Shown here: piece after piece, positions 6,519 through 11,194 of the stretch
Position numbering within the stretch: the stretch's first letter is position 1
Layout of the letters: the number at the start of each line of letters is the position of its first letter
Origin: JBBSEX01 sp038239345
GTDB lineage: Bacteria > Acidobacteriota > Terriglobia > Bryobacterales > Bryobacteraceae
Length of the DNA: 11,194 bases
Assembly: GCA_038239345.1 (NCBI GenBank)
Contig: JBBSEX010000067.1
Coordinates: forward strand, 1-11,194
Reading direction: 5' to 3'
Position numbers and translations under genes: made by a program
The notes under the pieces: generated by a model
The model's database searches: none
What the model saw: the letters and a program-made list of their open reading frames with translations, nothing else
Told to the model about the DNA's origin: nothing

Positions 6519-6593
6519 GCGGGAGTAACTCAATGGTAGAGTCACAGCCTTCCACGCTGTTGGTTGCGAGTTCGATTCTCGTCTCCCGCTCCA
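6519..6593 (+). tRNA. tRNA-Gly (anticodon UCC), CCA encoded
   Basis: A full cloverleaf can be folded by eye. Acceptor stem GCGGGAG (6519-6525) pairs with CTCCCGC (6583-6589). D arm ACTC/GAGT with loop AATGGTA. Anticodon stem ACAGC/GCTGT closes the loop CTTCCAC, in which positions 34-36 read TCC, so it decodes GGA and GGG. The variable loop is five bases (TGGTT). The T arm is GCGAG/CTCGT with TTCGATT. Discriminator base T is followed by an encoded CCA (6591-6593). A near-consensus promoter lies just upstream. No terminator separates it from the DUF547 gene, which starts 31 bases later, so the precursor RNA may extend into that gene. No integrase or attachment-site duplicate is seen at its 3' end. 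Confidence 0.97.
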
Positions 6594-6624
6594 TCCTCTT
6601 TCTTAAAATTTCGCCGTGCTCCAA

Positions 6625-7413
6625 ATGAAAGTACCGCCCGTGCTCGCGATCGCTGGACTCTTCGCGATGTCCCTGTCGGCTGCTCGGCCGGTGAATCACG
6701 ACGCCTGGAGCGAACTGCTGGCAACGTATGTCAACGCCGAATTCCGAGTCGACTATCAAGCGTTGAAAGATCACGATCTGCCAAAGCTGGATAGCTATTT
6801 GCAGCAGCTTGCACCGCCGTGGTCCTCCGGGATGACCGCCGGGGCCCGGAAAGCCGCGCTCATCAATGCGTACAATGCACTCACTGTGCGCTGGATTATC
6901 ACGAACTATCCCCTGGAAAGTATCTGGCGAACGAAGCATCCCTTTACCGAAGCCCGGCATCAGATCGACGGGGGCAAAGTATCGCTCGATCAAATCGAGA
7001 CGCGCCTGCGGAATATGGGCGATCCGCGGATTCATGCGGCCTTGGTCTGCGCGGCGCGAAGTTGCCCGCCGCTGCGTAGAGAGGCTTTTGAAGAAGATCG
7101 AGTGGACGCCCAACTGGATGATAATTTTCGTAGCTGGCTGGCCGATCCGCGCCTGAATGAGTTCTTTCCCGATCGCCGAGTGGCCAAGCTGAGCTTTATT
7201 TTTAAGCATTACGCGGAAGATTTCCGGAAGAACGGCGAGTCTACCGAAAAGTATCTGGCGCGCTATGTTTCTTCTGACAAGGCGGCATACTTATCGCAGC
7301 CGGGCTTGAAAATTGAAACAAAGCCGTATGACTGGGGTTTGAACGATGTGGCAGGCCTGGGCAGCTCGTATACGAAGAGCAAGTTCTACTGGGATTACTT
7401 GCGTAACAAGTGA
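6625..7413 (+). CDS. Exported DUF547 domain protein
   Basis: 262 residues from ATG 6625; a GTG at 6616 in frame would add three. The signal peptide is MKVPPVLAIAGLFAMSLSA. The rest is a DUF547 domain (about 25-235) with the family's marks in order: DYQALKDH, ALINAYNALTVRWII (78-92), SIWRTKHPF, VSLDQIETRLRNMGDPRIHAALVCAARSCPPL (119-150), LDDNFRSWL and LSFIFKHYAEDF (189-200). The invariant Cys and Pro of the CAARSCPPL block are present. DUF547 is a papain- or transglutaminase-like fold family without an agreed activity; it occurs widely in exported bacterial proteins, so no reaction is claimed. No Shine-Dalgarno is visible. The start is 31 bases after the tRNA-Gly, so it may depend on read-through from the tRNA promoter. 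It ends 59 bases before the oxidase gene. Confidence 0.9.
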   Translation: MKVPPVLAIAGLFAMSLSAARPVNHDAWSELLATYVNAEFRVDYQALKDHDLPKLDSYLQQLAPPWSSGMTAGARKAALINAYNALTVRWIITNYPLESIWRTKHPFTEARHQIDGGKVSLDQIETRLRNMGDPRIHAALVCAARSCPPLRREAFEEDRVDAQLDDNFRSWLADPRLNEFFPDRRVAKLSFIFKHYAEDFRKNGESTEKYLARYVSSDKAAYLSQPGLKIETKPYDWGLNDVAGLGSSYTKSKFYWDYLRNK

Positions 7414-7472
7414 GTGGCGGGTTTCCCGGGCAGACTCCACGGGAATATCATGGAGATAACGGGTAACGTAAA

Positions 7473-8150
7473 ATGAGCAGCGCGAGTAACGTCAGCGAAC
7501 CTACCTTTTCCGATACCGGCGGCAGCGGCGGCGGGCCCATTCCCACCGGCGGCGGTGGTGGTGGCGACCATCGTGACGGCGAGCCAGCCTTCTCTCCCAT
7601 GCTCTACTGGCTGGCCTTGTGGATCACTCTGGCGGTTGTCATGATGCTCTTCGCGCCGCTCGGATTGGCCTATTTCGTCCGCTCCCAAAATCGCGATTTC
7701 TGGCAACCTGTAGCCATTCCTTCCATGCTCTGGGTCAGCACGGTGCTGATGCTTCTCAGTAGCGTCACATTTGAGATCAGCCGCCGAGCCCTGCTGATGG
7801 ATCGCGAATCGCTGCACCGGCGCTGGATGTGGATCACTCTGCAGCTCGGCTTAGCGTTCCTGATCGCTCAAGTATTAGCCTGGCGCCTGCTGGCCCGGCA
7901 GGGCAGCGTCTTACAGGGCAATCCGCACAGTTCGTTTTTTTATATGTTCACCGGGCTTCATGCAATCCACTTACTCGGCGGCCTGGTTGGTTTGGCCTTC
8001 GTGCTCTATAAAGGCGCCCTCGGGTGGAAGGGTTCCCACGCCCGCCTGAAACGGCGAACGGTAACCGGAATCGTAGGCGGCTACTGGCACTTCCTCGATC
8101 TCTTATGGATTGTGCTGTTCGCAATTCTAGTGATGGGGCATTCGGCATGA
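7473..8150 (+). CDS. Cytochrome c oxidase subunit III (heme-copper oxidase), short five-helix form
   Basis: 225 residues of an integral membrane protein. A cytoplasmic tail of about 40 residues is very glycine-rich (residues 16-31). Five hydrophobic helices follow, at about 44-67, 83-100, 118-138, 158-179 and 199-222. Family marks: LLSSVTFEISRRAL with the conserved Glu101 in the helix that lines the lipid-filled cleft, FFYMFTGLHAIHLLGG (155-170), and GGYWHFLDLLWIVLF (202-216). Subunit III does not bind redox metals; it stabilises subunit I and helps proton uptake. Subunits I and II are not in the window, so this copy is apart from them or they lie elsewhere. The seven-helix form is about 260 residues; this is the five-helix form, also seen in quinol oxidases. 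Its stop overlaps the start of the AhpD-like gene (ATGA), showing coupled translation. No good Shine-Dalgarno precedes ATG 7473. Confidence 0.9.
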   Translation: MSSASNVSEPTFSDTGGSGGGPIPTGGGGGGDHRDGEPAFSPMLYWLALWITLAVVMMLFAPLGLAYFVRSQNRDFWQPVAIPSMLWVSTVLMLLSSVTFEISRRALLMDRESLHRRWMWITLQLGLAFLIAQVLAWRLLARQGSVLQGNPHSSFFYMFTGLHAIHLLGGLVGLAFVLYKGALGWKGSHARLKRRTVTGIVGGYWHFLDLLWIVLFAILVMGHSA

Positions 8151-8530
8151 TCGAATATCGGGATGCCAGCCTCGCCGTCCGCGCCGTGTACGACGACATC
8201 ATGGCCACCCGCAAGACGGATTGGGTCAATAACTTTTGGAAAGCACTTGCTCATGACCCGCCAACACTGCGCCGAACGTGGCAAAGCATCAAGGACATCA
8301 TGGCTCCGGGTGCACTCGATCCCGTTGTCAAAGAGATGATCTATCTGGCCGTCAGCGCAACGAATCAGTGCGGCTACTGTATCGCGTCCCATACTGCGGG
8401 TGCCCGTAAGGCCGGAATGTCGGATGCGATGTTCGCGGAACTTATGGCCGTGGTTGGAATGGCCAATGAGACAAATCGCCTGGCGAGCGGATATCAAGTG
8501 GAGATTGACGACGCATTCCGCACGAAATAA
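8147..8530 (+). CDS. AhpD-like carboxymuconolactone decarboxylase family protein
   Basis: 127 residues, all-alpha CMD/AhpD fold. The redox centre is visible: Glu63, then Cys75-Gly-Tyr-Cys78 and His82 within EMIYLAVSATNQCGYCIASH, the ExxxxxxxxxxxCxxCxxxH pattern of alkylhydroperoxidase D-type proteins, followed by GMSDAMFAELMAVVGMANETNRLASGY, typical of the C-terminal helices. These proteins reduce peroxides or thiol partners in the cytoplasm through the two cysteines, so an antioxidant role is likely; the partner is unknown. The start chosen is ATG 8147, which overlaps the TGA of the oxidase subunit III gene in ATGA; a longer frame from 8024 would only read over that gene. Coupling to an oxidase subunit suggests a link to respiration or to oxygen-derived stress; this is inferred. 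Confidence 0.92.
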   Translation: MIEYRDASLAVRAVYDDIMATRKTDWVNNFWKALAHDPPTLRRTWQSIKDIMAPGALDPVVKEMIYLAVSATNQCGYCIASHTAGARKAGMSDAMFAELMAVVGMANETNRLASGYQVEIDDAFRTK

Positions 8531-8534
8531 GTCA

Positions 8535-8750
8535 TTACTCTGATTTCAAAGCCGTGCGGGACACGTCCCGGTAAAACTGATCTTCATCGCGAGCAGCGGC
8601 TGCAAGCAGAGCGGCTGTTGCGACCTGATAGGTGCGTGTTCCTGTCACCGCATCCCATCCATCCGGAAATCTATCACCCGGTTTAAGAGACACCCCATTC
8701 TGCAGTAAGTACGCTAACCGTTCCACAGTTTTCTTTGCGCGGTTATCCAT
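8535..8750 (-). CDS. Small hypothetical protein, convergent with the AhpD-like gene
   Basis: 71 residues, soluble, with no signal or membrane segment. It reads RAKKTVERLAYLLQNGVSLKPGDRFPDGWDAVTGTRTYQVATAALLAAAARDEDQFYRDV: two likely helices around a loop rich in Gly, Asp and Pro. I do not recognise the family. Amphipathic composition, absence of rare runs and the tight 4-base gap to the stop of the convergent gene favour a true gene. No Shine-Dalgarno is evident before the ATG at 8750, which counts against it. It could be a small orphan or the end piece of an older gene. A homology search for short proteins would decide. Confidence 0.45.
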   Translation of the reverse strand: MDNRAKKTVERLAYLLQNGVSLKPGDRFPDGWDAVTGTRTYQVATAALLAAAARDEDQFYRDVSRTALKSE

Positions 8751-9114
8751 CTGACAAAGGGAACGAGAGAAGATTACCCCTGGATGTTCGCCACTAGCGG
8801 AAATAAGAGTACTGCACGTTTAAACCCAAGATAATTCGTAAGCCTATGATATACAATCACTTAGCTGCAATTATCGCTTGAGGGTAAAGCAGTGCTGAGG
8901 GTCTAGAGCTTTAGTACTATACTGCCTATCGAGCCTGCCAAATTCTCGTCTGCTGTCAATAGAATCAATAGCTTAAGCGCCAACCTGTTCCGTTATCAGA
9001 ACAGAATCTCTCGGTCCTGTACAAAAAATTAAATTGCCCTTAGCATCGGCCTGTCGGGAAGATCAAACTTTTCTCGCCACGGGAAATGTCCGCAAACTAA
9101 CAGGAGGGAATTCG
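8751..9114. other. AT-rich 364-base gap without a gene; promoter-like and palindromic elements
   Basis: No convincing coding frame lies here. The stretch is more AT-rich than its neighbours. A good -10 box, TATACT (8918-8923), lies 17 bases after a weak -35, CTGAGG (8895-8900), pointing towards the PEP-CTERM gene and implying a leader of about 185 bases. A perfect 6-bp palindrome with an 8-base spacer, CTGTTC (8985-8990) and GAACAG (8999-9004), could be an operator or a small RNA stem. The last bases carry a strong ribosome site, AGGAGG, at about 9101-9106. I cannot fold a convincing riboswitch or name a small RNA. Confidence 0.5.
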
Positions 9115-9917
9115 ATGAGAAACGTACTACTATTATCTGTATTTTGGGGGGAGTCGCAGTACCGATGTACTCCAGCCCGACTTTCACAACCAACAACGCG
9201 ACGCCAACAGGTGCCTGCGCTTCAGGCCAAACGCTGCAATTCTACATCGCCAATTATGCCAGTGTCGCCGGTCAGGGCGGATGTTCCGTCGGCAATGAGA
9301 CATTCACGAACTTCGGATATCTCACCGCCAGCGTTTTCGCGAATGGGATCTCGGCCGCCGACGTAATTGTGACCACCGGCTTAAACGCCTCGGGACCGAG
9401 CATTAATTTTGCAGCTGACTGGCGCGTGAATGGTCAGGTAGCATCTTCCGGAGCGTCCGAGTCCGCCGTATTTTTTCAGGTGTATCCAACCAGCACTCCG
9501 GCCCTGACACTGAACTCCGTCAACCTTTCAGCGCAAGGCTCCAGAGGGGTTCTGTCAACGGCAGCCGCCGCGGAAGTCGATTGTCTGGGCGGTGTCCTTA
9601 GCGTGCGAACGATCGGCTTCTCGGGCTTAGGCGGAGTGGGCTGTCTGGGAGGAATCTCGGCAGGAGCCACCGCCGGTCTTCCTGTGGGGACCAACGTGAC
9701 GGCTAACGCTACCATACCTTTATCGCTGGGCCAACCCTTCGTCGATATCTTGAAAGACGTTTCCTTGGTGGGCTTGTTGGGCGATGCTTCCATCACATCC
9801 GTCGGTCAGCAATTCAGCGGAGAAGGAACGGCTACTCCAGAGCCTTCCACAACGGTTTTGTTTATCGGAGGTTTGGGAATGCTGGCTATCGCCAGGAAGA
9901 AACTACGGCGGGGTTAG
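9115..9917 (+). CDS. PEP-CTERM exported protein with an apparent -1 frameshift at a G6 run
   Basis: The ATG at 9115 has a strong AGGAGG ribosome site and starts MRNVLLLSVFWG, the first half of a signal peptide, but this frame leaves coding sense after the GGGGGG run at 9146-9151. The frame one base back then continues GVAVPMYSSPTFTTNN and stays open to TAG 9915-9917. Joined at the G run, the product is 267 residues with a complete signal peptide, a low-complexity Ala/Gly/Ser/Thr-rich body with four cysteines (ACASG, GGCSV, DCLGG, GCLGG), and a full sorting signal: TPEPST, a hydrophobic helix and RKKLRR at the end. Adding one G would restore a single frame, so the cause may be a sequencing or assembly error, a true loss-of-function change, or slippage. 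Internal starts (TTG 9144, ATG 9165) would lack a proper signal peptide. It would be anchored by exosortase; the role is unknown. Confidence 0.8.
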
Positions 9918-9927
9918 AGTCTACGGC

Positions 9928-9967
9928 AAAAAAAGGAGCCTGCGATTCAATTCGCCGGCTCCCTTTT
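9928..9967. terminator. Strong intrinsic terminator, likely bidirectional
   Basis: GGAGCC (9935-9940) pairs with GGCTCC (9957-9962). After one mismatch the stem continues as GCGA (9942-9945) with TCGC (9952-9955), closed by a six-base loop. CTTTT follows on the plus strand (9963-9967), and seven A precede the stem (9928-9934), which become a U-run on the minus strand. It sits between two convergent genes and should end transcripts from both: the PEP-CTERM gene ending at 9917 and the BON-LysM gene ending at 9979. Confidence 0.85.
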
Positions 9968-9978
9968 CGATTCTTAAA

Positions 9979-10395
9979 TTAGGCCGCGGGAATCTTCAAT
10001 TCCATCCCCGGGGTGATCAAGCTGTGCTCATCCTTTAGCTTGTCAGGATTTGCCGCGATGATCTTCGGAAATAGCTGCCCTTTACCCAAAGTATGCTCGG
10101 CAATCCGCCATAAAGAGTCGCCCGCTTTTACCGTATAGCTCTGCGTTGCGCCAGCCGCCGGCGCGGGTTGCGGCAAGCTCGAATCCACCTTCAAATCGCA
10201 GGTCAGATCGCTGAAGCTCGAATCGACGCTCTTAATTTTGTTCCAGACATCGTTCTTGATATCTTCCGATGGCGCGGCGCCCTGGATGAACAATTTATCG
10301 TCTTGGACGTGCACGTGCTCCAGCTTCACGCCCTTCTCCGCTATCAATGCTAAGACGGCGCTGTATTTCGTCTTCAGATCTTCTAGGTTGGCCAT
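9979..10395 (-). CDS. BON and LysM domain protein, Kbp (YgaU)-like
   Basis: 138 residues. A BON-type domain (about residues 1-72; KLEHVHVQDDKLFIQGAAPSEDIKNDVWNKI with an alternating helix/strand pattern) is followed by a short Pro/Ala linker (75-84) and a LysM domain (87-136; YTVKAGDSLWRIAEHTLG ... LFPKIIAANPDKL ... ITPGMELKIP). The order and size match E. coli Kbp/YgaU (149 residues), a cytoplasmic potassium-binding protein with the same BON-LysM layout. There is no signal peptide here, which agrees with a cytoplasmic place rather than peptidoglycan binding. ATG 10395 is chosen because GGGAG lies about seven bases before it and MANLEDLK begins the conserved part; the longer frame from 10455 adds residues without resemblance. 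A TATACT -10 box on the minus strand (10470-10465) may drive it. Potassium sensing is inferred from similarity only. Confidence 0.88.
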   Translation of the reverse strand: MANLEDLKTKYSAVLALIAEKGVKLEHVHVQDDKLFIQGAAPSEDIKNDVWNKIKSVDSSFSDLTCDLKVDSSLPQPAPAAGATQSYTVKAGDSLWRIAEHTLGKGQLFPKIIAANPDKLKDEHSLITPGMELKIPAA

Positions 10396-10445
10396 GTGTT
10401 CTCCCACCACTAGACCACGCCCGGACCGCCTATGTTTCCCCAAAA

Positions 10446-10489
10446 TTGAAATCAAAGCCTGCGTAGTATAAACTATAGTTAACTTCCGC
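10446..10489. promoter_or_regulatory. Divergent promoter with overlapping palindromes upstream of mntH
   Basis: In the gap between the LysM gene and mntH two perfect palindromes overlap: AACTATAGTT (10471-10480) and AGTTAACT (10477-10484). On the plus strand TTGAAA (10446-10451) and TATAAA (10467-10472) form a possible promoter with a short 15-base spacer; on the minus strand TATACT (10470-10465) is a possible -10 box. Manganese transporter genes are usually repressed by MntR or Fur-type regulators that bind AT-rich dyads across the promoter, so this is the natural place for such an operator. The sequence is not a known consensus that I can name. Confidence 0.4.
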
Positions 10490-11194
10490 TTGAAACCTAC
10501 GATTACAAATTCGCCATCGCAATCGCTGCCGGAAGTTCACGGAAGTGTCTCCACCACCCAGATGTCGTTCTGGCGCAGGATGTTAGCCTTTACCGGACCC
10601 GCTTATTTGATCAGTGTCGGATACATGGATCCGGGTAATTGGGCCACGGATCTGGAAGGTGGCGCTCGTTTTGGATATCAACTTATTTGGGTGCTGGTGC
10701 TTTCAAACGCGATGGCGATTCTTCTGCAAACCCTCAGCGCCCGCCTGGGAATTGTCACCCAACGCGATTTGGCCCAAGCCTGCCGCGAGAGTTATCCCCC
10801 ATTTATCTCTTCCGCCTTGTGGATTCTGTGTGAAATCGCGATTGCCGCCTGCGATTTGGCGGAAGTATTGGGCGCCGCCATTGCCCTCAATCTTCTGTTC
10901 CACATCCCGCTACTGATCGGCGTAATGTTAACGGTAAGCGACACTCTTTTCGTCCTCTGGTTCAGCCGCTACGGCATCCGCGTGATGGAAATGTTCGTCC
11001 TGGCGCTGATTCTGGTCATCACCGGCTGCTTTGTGGTGGAGCTATGGATGGCCAAACCGGCGATCGCGCCGATCCTTGGGGGCTTGGTTCCGCGCATCAA
11101 CGATCAGAGCCTGTATGTGGCGATTGGAATCCTTGGCGCGACGGTAATGCCGCACAATTTGTATCTCCATTCGGCGCTGGTGCAAACGCGGCAC
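10490..11194 (+). CDS. mntH: Nramp-family divalent metal (Mn2+/Fe2+) transporter, N-terminal half (cut by window edge)
   Basis: 235 residues to the window end, covering about helices 1-6 of the usual 11; the C-terminal half is outside. The inner-membrane proton-coupled importer signature is clear: GYMDPGNWATDLEGGARFGY (44-63), where Asp47 and Asn50 of helix 1 bind the metal; LLQTLSARLGIVTQRDLAQACRE; LAEVLGAAIALNLLF; and VMPHNLYLHS near the end, with Met220 and His222 of helix 6. The ATG at 10562 lies just before helix 1, but the frame is open upstream to 10472 and encodes SLPEVHGSV, a segment that precedes helix 1 in many relatives. The TTG at 10490 (then KPTITNSPS) is therefore taken as the start, although it has no ribosome site; CTG 10526 is another option. 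It is divergent from the LysM gene. Frames on the same strand starting at 10614 and 10639 are shadows. Confidence 0.93.
   Translation, partial: MKPTITNSPSQSLPEVHGSVSTTQMSFWRRMLAFTGPAYLISVGYMDPGNWATDLEGGARFGYQLIWVLVLSNAMAILLQTLSARLGIVTQRDLAQACRESYPPFISSALWILCEIAIAACDLAEVLGAAIALNLLFHIPLLIGVMLTVSDTLFVLWFSRYGIRVMEMFVLALILVITGCFVVELWMAKPAIAPILGGLVPRINDQSLYVAIGILGATVMPHNLYLHSALVQTRH

Noticed and set aside
6519..6593. tRNA as an integration site for a mobile element
   Set aside because: No integrase, no duplicate of the tRNA 3' end and no change in gene style downstream within the window.
6514..7209. A 231-residue minus-strand frame over the tRNA and the DUF547 gene
   Set aside because: It runs through a perfect tRNA-Gly cloverleaf and the conserved DUF547 motifs; its protein has no recognisable pattern.
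8985..9004. LexA (SOS) box
   Set aside because: The dyad has CTG and CAG separated by 14 bases, not the 10 of the E. coli type, and the half-sites are in the wrong orientation for the GAAC/GTTC type.
9142..9153. Programmed -1 frameshift heptamer
   Set aside because: The in-phase codons TTT TGG GGG GAG do not form an X-XXY-YYZ site and no downstream pseudoknot is evident; kept only as one possibility beside an indel or sequencing error.
10614..10916. A 100-residue frame inside mntH
   Set aside because: It is out of frame with the clear Nramp motifs, which continue uninterrupted in the mntH frame.

Overview
The window looks like a chromosomal segment of a soil-type Acidobacteriota (Solibacter/Bryobacter-like). 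This is an inference from gene content: two PEP-CTERM sorted exported proteins, an exported protein family with the acidobacterial pattern of GYDPRY, GAYGSGML and LREFGPE motifs, a DUF547 protein, a glycine-rich short cytochrome oxidase subunit III, and moderately high GC with many Shine-Dalgarno (SD) starts. No rRNA, CRISPR array, transposase, integrase or phage gene is visible.

Layout. Left edge (1-1125): an FMN-dependent NADH-azoreductase gene (minus strand, cut by the window edge) is divergent from a TetR-type regulator, the classic arrangement of a repressor and its target. The regulator ends one base before a 17-bp perfect hairpin. That hairpin cuts into a tiny minus-strand open frame that has a strong SD and a signal-peptide-like start, so it looks like the remnant of a lost gene. 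Next (1362-2987) come four co-directional small genes of unknown function: a membrane-anchored zinc-ribbon protein, an exported protein, a 55-residue double-CxxC protein with a GTG start, and a small exported protein whose 3' end runs into the next gene. Their sequence looks more AT-rich than the surroundings, and this is the most plausible poorly described gene set here.

The middle (2940-6451) holds a minus-strand PEP-CTERM protein, divergent from a large exported alpha-amino-acid ester hydrolase-like (CocE/NonD, S15-type) enzyme with its triad and amino-group-binding acidic cluster intact, then an exported protein of a family without known function. A tRNA-Gly(UCC) with its own near-consensus sigma-70 promoter follows, with a DUF547 exported protein only about 30 bases downstream. 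Then come a five-helix cytochrome oxidase subunit III translationally coupled (ATGA overlap) to an AhpD-like CxxC protein, and a small convergent unknown gene.

Right part (8751-11194): a 364-base AT-rich gap, then a second PEP-CTERM gene whose signal-peptide start and body lie in different frames, joined at a run of six G. A strong, probably bidirectional terminator separates it from a convergent BON-LysM (Kbp-like) gene. Finally there is the start of an Nramp-type manganese transporter (mntH), divergent from the LysM gene, with overlapping palindromes in the shared promoter region.

The genes do not form one pathway. Small functional units are visible: regulator plus azoreductase, oxidase subunit III plus AhpD-like protein, and the four-gene unknown cluster. 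No clearly new multi-gene system can be proved from sequence alone. The best leads are the unknown cluster bounded by the hairpin scar and the homopolymer frameshift in the exported PEP-CTERM gene.
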